64,000 nt of DNA from Bombyx mori (GCF_030269925.1 NC_085111.1:1674001-1738000), one strand, 5' to 3'; counted from the first letter of the stretch, positions 11,879 to 22,481 are shown. Numbers and translations are program-made. The notes: a model not told the origin generated them from the sequence alone.

Positions 11879-13216
11879 ATTCGAGGATGGTCAACAAGAA
11901 GGCATTTAGGTGCAATGAAGTTAGTCTTTGAATTAGCAGATGAAGATCCTGAGAGTTATAGCCCAAGAGCCCGTGGGCTCTACCTGTATGTATTTGACCA
12001 GACCTGAATTTTCGTACATTGAGACCCCTATACCTACCATGCATGAGGTGGGGACTCACTAAGCTCAAAGTGGTCGACGCGCCGAGCGCTCAAGTAGGAC
12101 AGGTACCGATTTTGACGGATTTTAAATCCATTTGACCACGTCTGCCGTTTTGAAATTTTGAAAATATATGATTATTATTATCGGAAAATAAGAATGGCAG
12201 ACCATTATCGCGCATTTTACTTTGTGGCAGACCACTTTAAAAATGCTAAAAAAATAAAATTTTGAAAGTAATTGACCAGATCTGCCATTGATATAATAAT
12301 ATGTTGTTTATTATAGTCTTAAAAACTTATATTGATCACGGCAGACCTCTACATTGCGTACACACATCAACATAATAATATAATAAAATCTTACCTACTA
12401 CCCGGCCAGATGTATATGTATTATGTTTTCCGTTCACTGTTTTAGAGGAATATAAATTACTTGCGATTTACTTTAGCAATGTAATCAAAAAATAATTCAA
12501 TTCCTATTATTTTTTGATCAGCATTATACCGTATTATTTATAATTATTCCATAAAAAATTCACTTCTTTATTGTCTAACTAATGAAGTTTAGTATATAGA
12601 ATATAAAAAATATTAATTTCGGTAAATACATTGCTAAAGTAAATCGCAAGTAAATTATATTCTTCTAAAACAGTGAACGGAAAATATAATATACATCTGG
12701 CCGGATAGTAGCTAAGATTTTATTATATGTTGATGTGTGTACGCAATGTAGAGGTCTGCCGTGATCAATATAAGTTTTTAAGACTATAGTAAACAACATA
12801 TTATTATATCAATGGCAGATCTGGTCAATTACTTTCAAAATTTTATTTTTTTAGCATTTTCAAAGTGGTCTGCCACAAAGTAAAATGCGCGATAATGGTC
12901 TGCCATTTTTATTTTCCGATAATAATAATCATATATTTTCAAAATTTCAAAACGGCAGACGTGGTCAAATGGATTTAAAATCCGTCAAAATCGGTACCTG
13001 TCCTACCTGAGCGCTCGGCGCGTCGACCACTTTGAGCTTAGTGAGTCCTCACCTCATGCATGGTAGGTATAGGGGTCTCAATGTACGAAAATTCAGGTCT
13101 GGTCAAATACATACAGGTAGAGCCCACGGGCTCTTGGGCTATTATAAAAACTATTTTCGAATGAGTGAAGATAATTTTGATTTTTTACTGCAGGTGTTTC
13201 GGGACCCTTGTCATTG
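11879..13216 (+). pseudogene. Harbinger transposase N-terminal fragment, interrupted
   Basis: Two in-frame pieces flank the palindrome. The left one (11879-11959) reads IRGWSTRRHLGAMKLVFELA and then DEDPESY. The right one (13145-13216) reads KNYFRMSEDNFDFLLQVF and then stops. Together they resemble the N-terminus of Harbinger nucleases, where an R-W segment is followed by an acidic E-D-P-E stretch and then a YFRMS...F..L motif. Removing the inserted element and one TTA copy restores the frame across Y|KNYF. The catalytic region is missing. Confidence 0.7.
11959..13141. mobile_element. Palindromic (fold-back) element with TTA target duplication
   Basis: The arms, about 525 bp (11959-12483) and 515 bp (12627-13141), are near-identical inverted copies with only small indels. 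They are separated by a 143-bp spacer that holds a further 13-bp hairpin (12484-12496/12506-12518). The ends are TAGCCC...GGGCTA, flanked by TTA (11956-11958 and 13142-13144). Each arm carries several GGCAGACC/TCTGCC motifs. The mirror-image ORFs (11856-12068 minus, 13032-13217 plus) start with the same peptide only because of the palindrome. Confidence 0.8.
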
Positions 13217-14094
13217 ATATTCATTAATAAGATCTATATTTTTTTCTGTACTCCATCGTTGGTTTGCCATTTTCAACGCTTGAAGCGCGTCCGAACTAAC
13301 AATACACACGTCCGCACAGCGCAGGCCCTTTCGCGACATTAGTTTCACGTCGCGTCTACACTATGAAATTAGTTGCATGACACTAATTTCACCAAAAAAT
13401 CGCGCAGGGCACGAAACTAATTTGCATACATGAAAGTAATGCATGCATTACGAAAGTATTAAATTACACGTGAAACTGTTGGTAAAACTAATGTCACGAA
13501 ATTAATTTTACGCCACTAATTTCGTAATGTAAATTCGGCTTAACAGATAAGACGTCCGGTGTGAAGCGATGTACCGGTGTTCGAATTCCCCAGGCGAGTA
13601 CCAATTTTTCTATTGAAATACGTACTCAACAAATGTTCACGATTGACTTCCACGGTGAAGGAATAACATCGTGTAATAAAAATGAAACCCGTAAAATTGT
13701 AATTTGCGCAATTACTGGCGGTAGGACCTTTTGTGAGTCCGCGCAGGTGGGTACCACTACCCTGCCTATTTCTGCCGTGAAGCAGTAATGCGTTTCGGTT
13801 TGAAGTCTGGGGCAGCCGTTGTAACTATACATGAGACCTTAGAACTTGTATCTCAAGGTGGGTGGCGCATTTACGTTGTGGATGTCTATGGGCTCCAGTA
13901 ACCACTTAACACCAGATGGGCTCTGAGCTCATCCACCCATCTAAGCAACAAAAAAAAAAAAGTCCTCATATTTTTATTAAACTTTGTAAGAAACCTACAA
14001 TTGAAAGTAACGTACACTATAGCACATTTCACATGTGAACTAGAGGAATTTTCCAACAAAAATTTAAGTTATAATTATTCAAGACAAATAATAA

Positions 14095-14304
14095 TCTATA
14101 CTAATATTATAAAGAGGAAAGATTTGTTTGTTTGTTTGTTTCGAATAGGCTCCGAAACTACTGGACCGATTTGAAAAATTATTTTTCCATTAGAAGCCGA
14201 CATTGTCCCTGATGAACATAGGCAACTTTTTTTAATGTTTTTTTTTTTGTTTGTTTTCTTGTGTGTTTTAATGTTTACGAAGCGAAGCGAGGGCGGGTCG
14301 CTAG
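14095..14304 (+). mobile_element. Non-autonomous Helitron
   Basis: It starts A|TCTATACTAATATTATAAAG and ends GGGCGGGTCGCTAG|T, a terminus typical of lepidopteran Helitrons. No coding capacity. Confidence 0.75.
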
Positions 14305-14305
14305 T

Positions 14306-15055
14306 GGTAGATAAATCGGTTAGAGCATCGGTCAGACTTCTGTGGAAACGTATAAAAATTGTCAAAAAAAGATTTTCAGTTTTCGTGGTTATTGTTAACA
14401 TTTTTAAAAAGTATTCACAATAACTTTGCAAGTCATTATTACCTCGAAATAATATCACTGAGACCTGAGATCAAAGTATGGTGAAACACCGATAAAGATT
14501 TTTTCTCTAAAAATTCTTTAAAATTTTAAATTCTTTAAAAAGCGGTACCCTTACCGTTGATAATTTCAAAAGAAAAGAAAAATGTTGTTTCAACCAATAA
14601 AAAAAGTAAAGAATATATTATATTTTATTTTAAAATTATAAATACAGTGAAACCCCGTTTAGCGCTGTTTCGGCTCAACGTTTTTTTTTTTTTGAATTAT
14701 GGGATTCCCTAAAATTGGACAAAATTTGGATTGGAATAATTGGTTCTGGATATCCGAAGAAGTTTATCTGTGTTTCTATGTTCCTGTCTGTTCTGTATAT
14801 TAACGTATTTTTATCGTTTCAAATATTTACTAAAGTTATTTTAAGTACAACAACAATAACTTTTTGTTTTATTGTTAAACAAAAAACGTAATAAATAAAT
14901 TTAATGGTAAAATACCAGACTAATTTTCTACCCATCTTCCCCTAAGCTCATTATTTACGTGATGAGATAATCATTTTACGTTTAATATTACGCTCTACTT
15001 TGATGGAATGTACATAGACAACCCATTATACCCGCTCCACGTTCAAGGGGTCTTA
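14306..15055. other. AT-rich stretch, nothing recognised
   Basis: No repeat boundary or exon found. Confidence 0.35.
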
Positions 15056-15061
15056 CTGTAA

Positions 15062-15370
15062 CATCAAAAATAAATAAAATTGGAGTGTCTGTTTGTAATA
15101 ATAAAATAACCACTTTTTACTAAATGCGTAAGTACGTATACACAGTACATATACCAAAATATTTTGTATTTTTTATTTTTGTCTGTCAGTCTCTCTGTTT
15201 GTTCCGGCTAATCTCTGGAACGGCTGGACCGACTTTGACGGGACTTTCACTGATAGGTAGCTGATGATTGATATAAGGAGTAACTTATTCTAATTTCTTC
15301 GTTAATTGCTTCGCCCCGCGGCGTCACCCGCGGTACGATAATAACCGCTGGTAGCATCGCGGGACTCAGC
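15062..15370 (+). repeat. Unclassified lepidopteran-type repeat
   Basis: It contains GTTCCGGCTAATCTCTGGAA and GGCTGGACCGACTTTGACGG, a phrase common in insect transposon flanks. It then runs to GCGGCGTCACCCGCGG. Probably a Helitron or LINE non-coding segment. A weaker relative lies near 50930-51000. Confidence 0.4.
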
Positions 15371-15983
15371 TCGTACAACAATACGTTTCAAAAATATATT
15401 TTAATGTCCTTTGAATGAATCAAGATACCATTTGTTACGCGTTTTCCTTAGTTAGGTTGAAAATTGATTATTTTGTTTTGTATTAATTGAATATCTGAAT
15501 AAAATTAGCAATTTTAACATACATAAATTATAATTATATTTTTTAATACATTTAATTATGTACGCTCTCCAACGACAGCGTTGCGTTTTAATAATGTGTA
15601 ACACTTAAATTTAAACAAAGCGTTATCAACTTCATTTAGAATTACCAGCACGATATAAAAGATAAATCCATATCTTTAATACAAACGCTAAAAGATACTA
15701 AATAAAACCTTAACCTGAAAGAACAAAACAGGCATGTTTGAATCATGCATTAATATTTAAAAAAAACCTATGAATCGATTGATTTTGATTTTCAACGTAA
15801 ATCTTCCAATGCAGTTTGGTAATGAATCATGTTTTACTGACCAACTTCAACATCCGTGAACCAGACTGAGAGCCGCTACAACAATCTGCAGTACCGAAAG
15901 CCTAATAGAATAGTTCTAATTCTAATTGAACCATCAAGCGTCCACAGCACACACACTCACTTTTACCTAACTAATTATTGCAG

Positions 15984-16169
15984 GGACCATTGGGTTTGGA
16001 ACGCGAGACGAGAGTTTGTTTTTATGTTCCGCCACGCGTCGTTCGAATAGACGTTTTCGAAAATCAATTCACTCATTCACAGCACAATAACAATTCGTTA
16101 TTCGTAATAATTATATTTAGACATCTACAATTTTTCAAATCACTTAGACTTCGTTATATTTGTTTGTAA
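15984..16169 (+). CDS. Possible exon (weak)
   Basis: An acceptor-like sequence (CTAACTAATTATTGCAG) with a good branch-site match precedes an open frame that begins GPLGLERETRVCFYVPP and runs to a stop at 16169. The second half looks non-coding. No family recognised. It could be a terminal exon, a UTR exon or chance. Confidence 0.2.
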   Translation, partial: GPLGLERETRVCFYVPPRVVRIDVFENQFTHSQHNNNSLFVIIIFRHLQFFKSLRLRYICL

Positions 16170-16176
16170 AGTACGA

Positions 16177-16184
16177 TATAAAAG
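16177..16184 (+). promoter_or_regulatory. TATA-box-like site
   Basis: TATAAAAG is followed about 25-30 bp downstream by a purine-rich start-like region and a GC-richer stretch to 16370. This resembles an insect core promoter with 5' UTR, but no coding frame follows before the LINE at 16.8 kb. Confidence 0.25.
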
Positions 16185-16773
16185 TTACAAAGCGAACGAA
16201 ACAAAACAAGACGATAACATCGAGTCGGCGGTTGACGCGGTACTGATGAGAAATCGAGAATGAATCGAGCTAGCGAGGACTGAGGACGGTCGTGCCTCTC
16301 GCTCAAGCCCGAACCTGCGTTCTCAACCTGTCCTCAGATGATTGTCTGCGACGACCTCACGCGCACCCAACCTTTTTTATTGCTCCAGGTGCTTTTTGTA
16401 TAATAATGAGCAGCTCACGAACGATGAGAGCGTGAACTTAACGCATCCGGTGTTCCGTGGATCGATAAATTAATCATTAGACCAGAAATGCCAAGTTTTA
16501 CGTTGCAGAAGCGTAGTTGTAATGATAATAATCGGTAAACTACAACAATGAAGTCTACTCTCAAGAGCACATGACGCTGAAATCATAATACAAATTAAAG
16601 AAACAAAATAACACTTGAGTTGACAATGAATCATGAAGTGGATATTAAAAACAAGAGGCTTAGACTAACGCGTGCTATTACTCACGCGACTATTGTTATT
16701 GGCATCAATTTAATAAGTGCTCAAAATCTAGATATGTAGTTTTCTTTATAAATCGTATTTCGTTTGGTGTTGA

Positions 16774-19689
16774 TTTTTTTTTTTTTTTTTTTTTTTATTG
16801 CCCTTGTAGGCAGACGAGCATACGGCCCACCTGATGGTGAGTGGTTACCGTCGCTCATGGACTTCAGCAATGCCAGGGGCAGAGCCAAGCCGCTGCCTAC
16901 CGCTTAATACTCTCCATAAGCCTCGTTTGAAGAAGGACATGTCATAGCGCTCGGGAAACACCGTGGAGGGGAGCTCATTCCATAGCCGGATGGTGCGTGG
17001 CAAAAAAGATCTCTGGAAGCGCACTGTGGATGACCGCAGTGGCTCCAGGTAGTATGGATGAACTCTACTCCGGTGGCGGGCGGTGCGGTGGTAAAAACGA
17101 GATGCCGGTATCATCTCGAATAATTCCTCAGAGCACTCCCCATGGAACATACGGTACAAAATACAGAGGGAACCGAAGTCCCTCCGCAGACCCAGAGGTT
17201 CCAAACGATCCGAGAGAATGGGATTATCGACAATCCGAACGGCCCTCTTCTGTAGGGAGTCAAATGGAAGAAGCTGGTATTTGGGGGCCCCGGCCCAGAG
17301 ATGGGAGCAGTACTCCACGCGAGGCCGGACTTGTGCTTTATAAAGCAAAAGCCTTTGTCCAGGCGTGAAGTACCGCTTCGCTCTGTTGAGGACTCCCAGC
17401 ATTTTGGACGCCAACTTGGCTTTGCCTTCCAAATGACTCCGAAACTGGACGTCGCTCGAAATGTCGACCCCAAGTATCCCGATACTCTTGGAAGGTTGCA
17501 GGGATACTCCTTGGAATTGCGGCGCCATGACAAAGGGGTCCTTCTTGGCAGTGAACGCGCAAACTTGTGTCTTTAAGGGGTTGAATTGAACCAAGTTCAA
17601 TTCACCCCATTTGGAGACTCGCCCCAGAGAGTTCTCCACTTCAGACACAAGTTTTGATCGTCTCTCTTGCACCGCGCTCCGAGAGAGACTCTGATGGCCG
17701 ATATATCGCGCATCCCCCGTGCTGTCATCCGCATAGCAATGCATGCTATCAATAGACAGCATGTCATTGATATACAGGATGAAAAGCGTGGGGGAGAGCA
17801 CCGAACCTTGTGGAACGCCAGCGTTAATGGTCATGGTATCAGAGCAGTCACCGTCTACAACGACTGTGATGCTCCGCCCATCCAAAAAGCTAGCGATCCA
17901 CTTGCAGAGACCCTCGGGGATTCCGTAAGATGGTATCTTCGACAGAAGTGCCCTATGCCAGACCCTGTCGAAGGCCTTCGCGATATCAAGGCTCACAGCA
18001 AGAGCCTCGCCCTTGCTTTCCAAGGCTTCAGCCCACCTGTGAGTAAGGTATACAAGAAGATCGCCAGCTGAGCGACCGTGACGGAAGCCGTACTGTCGGT
18101 CACTGATCAGCTGGCGATCCTCCAGATACTTCAGGAGTTGTATATTAATTATTCGCTCCATCACCTTGGAAAGCAAGGAAGTTATCGCGATAGGCCTATA
18201 GCTCGATGGGTCCGACCGGTCACCCTTCTTGGGGATAGGGTGGACGTGGGCGGTCTTCCATGAAGACGGAACCCTGTTAGCGCAATAAGAAAGACGATAC
18301 AAACGCGTTAGCGCAGGCGTCAGCTCAGGGGCGCACCTTTTCAGAACCACTGCAGGGATGCCGTCTGGCCCACTCGACTTATGGACGTCCAGGAGTCGGA
18401 GCTCCCGCCTGACTGCACACTGTGTGAAGCAGATCTCCGGCAGGGAGCTATCACACCGGGGGATGTTCGGTGGTGTGACACCCCCGTCGTCCACAGTCGA
18501 GTTCGAGGCAAAGAGTTTGACCAGAAGGTCAGCCTTCTCTTTCGCACTATGGGCCAGACTGTCATCGGACTTGCGTAGTGGTGGGAGACTAGACCTGCAA
18601 AAATTTCCTTCTGCAGCTTTGGCGAGCGACCAAAAAGCACGGCTCCCAGAGGGATAGCTCTTCAGTCGCTCGCCAATTCTAGCAACGTGCTCCGATTTCG
18701 CCCTGGCAATAACCTTCTTGTAGGACCTGGAAGCGGCGTTATATTTCCGCCTTTCCTCTGAGATGTTAGGATCCCGACGTCTCCTGGCATCATTCCATGC
18801 CACGTATGCGGACCGCTTGAGGTGTGCAGCATCCCTGCTGGCATTGTTATACCAGGGTCTGCTGCGACCCCCAACGGGCACTTCAGAGGAGGGAATAAAC
18901 AATTCCATCCCCCGAAGCACCACGTTTTTAAGTCGGTCCGCACAGACGTCAGGATCACCAGAGGAAAAGCAGAGCCGCCCCCATGGGTAGGATGCGTAAA
19001 ATTCACGCAATCCATCCCAATCTGCTGACATATACCGCCAAACTCTTCGATACCCGGTCGTCGTTCGACGACCAGGACGAGAGATTGGTATCTCAGCTCG
19101 GATAAGGCAGTGATCAGACGATCCAAGCGGAGCGTCGACCACCACACTGTATCCGGCCGGATCGGTGGTCAGCAGAAGGTCCAACAAAGAGGGCTCGTGC
19201 CCCCCAATATCTGGGACACGGGTGGGCTGTGTCACCAGCTGAGTGAGGCCGTAGGACAAGGCGAAATCGTAGGCAGCCCGACCCGGGAGGTCAGTGGTTC
19301 TGGACCCCAACCACTCTTGGTGGTGAGCGTTAAAGTCTCCAAGAACCACTACCTCCGCAGATGGGTACTGCTCAAGCACGCGGTTAGTCCCCTCTTGCAC
19401 ATGCTCTATCAGAGCTGAACCTGCATCACTGTTGTGGGACCTGTACAGGCACGCGTAGACTCGGGTACAACCCCCGTGATCTACGCGTAGCCACAAGAGG
19501 GACAGGTCCCGTTGTTCGAGGCCTCGTAGACGGCGACAACAGACATCAGCCCGGACGAATACACACACCCCGGCTTTACGCAGGAAGTTGTGCTCCAATA
19601 CGTAGCCGGGGTATTCAAGGTACGAAGTATCATCCGGAGCAGATATCTGCGTCTCCGTCAGAAAAAGCAGGGCAAATTTGTTACCTGAC
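16774..19689 (-). mobile_element. 5'-truncated Jockey/CR1-group LINE
   Basis: On the minus strand the element starts inside the endonuclease domain at about 19689. It runs through an open ORF2 to the stop at 16845 and ends in a 3' UTR of about 70 bp with a poly-A (the T-run 16774-16796). ORF1 and the 5' end are missing, typical of a dead-on-arrival insertion. The 3' UTR recurs at 33.1, 44.1, 49.8, 61.9 and 62.8 kb. No target duplication was recognised. Confidence 0.9.
16845..19688 (-). CDS. LINE ORF2: endonuclease and reverse transcriptase, 5' partial
   Basis: This protein nicks target DNA and copies its own RNA at the nick. Counting from the TTG codon at 19598 (917 residues), the EEP-type endonuclease covers about 1-170, with GDFNAH (87-92) and SDH (161-163). 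The frame is open for 30 more codons upstream (NKFALLFLTETQI...), so the true start is lost by truncation. The reverse transcriptase covers about 440-690: SSYRPIAITSLLSKVME, AVSLDIAKAFDRVWH, GVPQGSVLSP (594-603) and the catalytic YADD (622-625). The C-terminus (SHLWAGAPKYQLLPFDSLQK...) is typical of Jockey/CR1 elements. No internal stop or frameshift is present, so the copy is young. Antisense frames across it are shadows. Confidence 0.92.
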   Translation of the reverse strand, partial: SGNKFALLFLTETQISAPDDTSYLEYPGYVLEHNFLRKAGVCVFVRADVCCRRLRGLEQRDLSLLWLRVDHGGCTRVYACLYRSHNSDAGSALIEHVQEGTNRVLEQYPSAEVVVLGDFNAHHQEWLGSRTTDLPGRAAYDFALSYGLTQLVTQPTRVPDIGGHEPSLLDLLLTTDPAGYSVVVDAPLGSSDHCLIRAEIPISRPGRRTTTGYRRVWRYMSADWDGLREFYASYPWGRLCFSSGDPDVCADRLKNVVLRGMELFIPSSEVPVGGRSRPWYNNASRDAAHLKRSAYVAWNDARRRRDPNISEERRKYNAASRSYKKVIARAKSEHVARIGERLKSYPSGSRAFWSLAKAAEGNFCRSSLPPLRKSDDSLAHSAKEKADLLVKLFASNSTVDDGGVTPPNIPRCDSSLPEICFTQCAVRRELRLLDVHKSSGPDGIPAVVLKRCAPELTPALTRLYRLSYCANRVPSSWKTAHVHPIPKKGDRSDPSSYRPIAITSLLSKVMERIINIQLLKYLEDRQLISDRQYGFRHGRSAGDLLVYLTHRWAEALESKGEALAVSLDIAKAFDRVWHRALLSKIPSYGIPEGLCKWIASFLDGRSITVVVDGDCSDTMTINAGVPQGSVLSPTLFILYINDMLSIDSMHCYADDSTGDARYIGHQSLSRSAVQERRSKLVSEVENSLGRVSKWGELNLVQFNPLKTQVCAFTAKKDPFVMAPQFQGVSLQPSKSIGILGVDISSDVQFRSHLEGKAKLASKMLGVLNRAKRYFTPGQRLLLYKAQVRPRVEYCSHLWAGAPKYQLLPFDSLQKRAVRIVDNPILSDRLEPLGLRRDFGSLCILYRMFHGECSEELFEMIPASRFYHRTARHRSRVHPYYLEPLRSSTVRFQRSFLPRTIRLWNELPSTVFPERYDMSFFKRGLWRVLSGRQRLGSAPGIAEVHERR

Positions 19690-19968
19690 TAAAATCATTT
19701 ACTATTCAAACACGAGTTGTATTGTTTCAAGATTTCCTGCGTTTCAAGTGCCTTATGAATGAGCCGGATTTGTCCGTGACCATGAAAGCTATGAAAACTA
19801 ATTCATTCCGTAAAAGTGTCTCTAATCATGTCTGCCACTCGCGCTATCTAAAACATTTTTTTTGTTTTTATGCACTTTAAGCATGCTACTAAGAACATTT
19901 ACTAAAATATCAATACATTCGTAGTCACAGAACATTGCACAGTGTAACTTACAATGAGCACACGACAA

Positions 19969-20216
19969 TCTATATATATATAAAAATGAATTGCTGTTCG
20001 TCAGTCTCGCTAAAACTCGAGAACGGATGGACCGATTTGGCTAATTTTGGTCTTGAATTATTCGTGGAAGTCCAGGGAAGGTTTAAAAGGTGAGATAATA
20101 TAAACAAAGCTCGGAATTATACAAAAACAAACAATTTTGTTTTTCCTTTGATGTGTCCCCTTGATGTGTCTTTTATTGATCGATGGAGGCACTACGAAGT
20201 CTGCCGGGTCAGCTAG
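19969..20216 (+). mobile_element. Non-autonomous Helitron, family H3 (copy 1)
   Basis: It starts A|TCTATATATATATAAAAATG and ends GTCTGCCGGGTCAGCTAG|T. A second copy at 34692-35006 shares the internal AAACTCGAGAACGG and the same terminus. Confidence 0.8.
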
Positions 20217-20219
20217 TAA

Positions 20220-20720
20220 TTAATATTGTTTAAGATTCACTTATCTTACACAAATCTTAATTACAAATAATTAATATTGTGTAGTTAAGATTAGTGAAAA
20301 CGAAAAATAAAAACTAACCAACCATTAACAAATCAGTATTACTCAATTAATTATTATTGTAAACTAATTATAAATATTTGTTTTCATGTCGCGTATTCTA
20401 ATTCGTTGCGGCCACTCGACGTTTGTGCGATTGCATGGTAATTTTACAGTCCCTATTGTAAGCATTATAAAATAGGTTTTTTTCAGTTTCTTAAAGATAG
20501 ATTTTATAATTTTTTAATCGTGTTATTTTTCATTTTCTTTTTTTTTTAAATATCAAGTTATAATCAGAATTTGTTTGTTCGTATTTATCACATGTGTCAT
20601 TTATCATGTACCTTTTCGCCATGTTGTTCTGAATTGGCGAGCACATTGTCAGTAGAACTAACAAAAAAAAAAAAGACGTGAAATGTTTCCAAAAATGTAC
20701 CAGCTGTGTCGTCGACAACC
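20220..20720. other. AT-rich stretch, nothing recognised
   Basis: No exon or repeat boundary found. Confidence 0.35.
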
Positions 20721-20724
20721 TGCA

Positions 20725-20930
20725 GTCCACTGAGGTTTCTCGCCGGACCTTCTGAGTGGGTCGCGTTTCCAATTCGGTGGTAGATTCTGCGAAGCACTGC
20801 TATTGATAGGGCCAGTTTTAGCTACGTCCACAGGCTAGAGCCCCGTGAGCTCACCTACTCGCTCGGTTACGCTGGCGTACCCCTAGGTTATTAGGTTACT
20901 AAGTATAGGTAGGAAAAAAAAACAGCCCGT
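20725..20930 (+). repeat. Retroposon family B
   Basis: TTTCTCGCCGGACCTTCTGA, TTCTGCGAAGCACTGC and GAGCCCCGTGAGCTCACCTA are in the family order, followed by an A-run. Confidence 0.65.
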
Positions 20931-21096
20931 TCGGAGGCTGCCGCTGGTGTTCGGGATACCCCGGTGGACCAGGACCCAACTGCCAAGTCAGCAGAATGCG
21001 ATACCTCCAACCGGCCGATCTTCGCTAACGCAGTTTCTATATAATACGTACACAGCTCCACAGACCTGTGGAATTCATAAATACTCCAATGGATAT

Positions 21097-21273
21097 CAGT
21101 GTGCTTAGTGCGAATTTCTTAACGTTCTCGATAGCGTAAAAGTTAACCCATTTTTGTATGCAGTTGAAACAGCGCCCTTAGCGGCAAACGTACGCAAACG
21201 ATCCAATTCCATACAAATATGAGCTAACTTTTACGCTATCGAGAACGTTAAAAAACTCGCAATAAGCACACAG
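21097..21273. mobile_element. MITE family M1 (copy a), intact
   Basis: Long terminal inverted repeats of about 55-70 bp begin CAGTGTGCTTAGTGCGA on the left and CTGTGTGCTTATTGCGAG on the right read inward. Both contain AACGTTCTCGATAGCGTAAA. A short core has CGCCCTTAGCGGCAAACGTA. Transposon superfamily not determined and no clear target duplication. Confidence 0.75.
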
Positions 21274-21508
21274 CGAAGTTTCCCATCATCGCATGTGTCA
21301 AGATAAAATAGAACGAACGATTGGGTTTCGTACGCAAACAAGCACGTGACTTCGACGATGTAACAACAATCAATAGCAGGGCTATTTAAAACTAAAGGAA
21401 GTCGAGATAACGGATCACATGAAGACGTTTTCAACAACAACCTAATCCATATACCTACCGCGTACTTCGATAAAATGACAGTTAAACTGTGCACTACACA
21501 TAACAATA

Positions 21509-21934
21509 TCTATATATTAATACGTGAAGCAAAACTTTTGTATCCCTTTTTACGAAAATTGCGCGGACGGAGTAGTATGACATTTTCCACACTTATAGAG
21601 AATATAGAGAAGAAGTGCACAATGCTAATTTTTTTTTTTAAATAATGCATAAATGATACATTAAATCAATAAAGAAAACATTACACACACTACATACCAT
21701 GTATTTGACGCACACACGCATGCATACTATTTATTGTCAAACTTTTGTTCTTGACGTCTGTGGTCAAATTGAGAATAGATTAAATATTTTTTGTCTTTAT
21801 TAATATTTTTTTATAGTGTAGCCTTGGCGAAATTTGTGATTATAGAAGTATAAAACACAATCATAATAGTGTACAAACTTATAATACAATTCCAATTAAT
21901 TATAGTCGAATTTCGACTACTGCGGGACCACTAG
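21509..21934 (+). mobile_element. Non-autonomous Helitron, family H2 (copy 2)
   Basis: It starts A|TCTATATATTAATACGTG and ends ACTACTGCGGGACCACTAG|T, with the subterminal palindrome AGTCGAATTTCGACT. It is the uninterrupted reference for the copy at 3602-4103. Confidence 0.8.
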
Positions 21935-22019
21935 TTTGGGTAAAACGTTGATGAGTTGAGACTTGATTTGACACAATTTTCACGGTATCCGTCTTGATAG
22001 GGCGTTTTGGAAATCCACA

Positions 22020-22228
22020 CGAGGCACCACCACCTTGCCTATTTCTGGCGTAAAGCAGTAATGCGTTTCGGTTTGAAGGGTGGGGCAGCCGTTGTACTTT
22101 AAAAAAAGAGACTTAGAACTCAGGTCTCAAAATGGGCGGCGGTATTGACGTGGTTGATGTCTATGGGTTCTGGTGACCACTTATCACCAGACGAGCAATG
22201 AACTCGTTCACCCAGCGTAACAAAAAAA
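22020..22228 (+). repeat. Bm1, 5'-truncated and diverged
   Basis: Bm1 body from GGCACCACCACCTTGCC to the A-run, with several substitutions and a short A-rich gain near 22099. Confidence 0.7.
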
Positions 22229-22481
22229 TAATTCAAAAAATACCTAATATCTTTATTATTATAAATAATGGCATTTTATAATGGCATGTTATTATTATAG
22301 ATGGGCAACGTTTTCCTTTATCACTTATCACCGTTTTTTTGTGTCGGATATAAAATACCGAAATGACTTCTTAATTCACGAATGTGCTTTCGATATAATA
22401 AAAGGCATATGATGGCGAATAATTTCACTACTTCCCCATGAACGGACTTACAACTCTTTGGCCCACACAAAGAGGAGATCT

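Larger units (their letters stand above)
11640..13540 (+). mobile_element. Harbinger-like DNA transposon, non-autonomous
   Basis: It is bounded by a 3-bp TAA duplication (11637-11639 and 13541-13543), as PIF/Harbinger elements make. The termini are inverted: TGCGGAGTTTACATTACG on the left, AGCCGAATTTACATTACG on the right read inward. Both match on through AAATTAGTG. Both subterminal regions carry repeated variants of CGAAANTAGT/ACTAATTTC, possible transposase sites. Only an N-terminal transposase fragment is present, itself interrupted, and no DDE domain is left. Confidence 0.75.
11621..13961 (+). mobile_element. Bm1 SINE split by a 1.9-kb DNA transposon
   Basis: The Bm1 head TGAAGTCGTCGTGGCCTAA ends at 11639. 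The SINE resumes at 13541 with TAACAGATAAGACG, continues through the B-box-like and body regions, and ends in the poly-A at about 13961. The interrupted A-box region joins cleanly once one TAA copy is removed. This is the outer layer of a three-level nest. Confidence 0.85.

Noticed and set aside
11856..13217. Two ORFs encoding the same 37-residue N-terminus
   Set aside because: They are mirror images created by the palindrome arms. I see no evidence that either is a protein of the palindromic element.
16997..19418. Plus-strand open frames of 60-134 codons
   Set aside because: They lie antisense to or out of frame with the LINE ORF2 and have no domain content. They are shadows of its high GC coding sequence.
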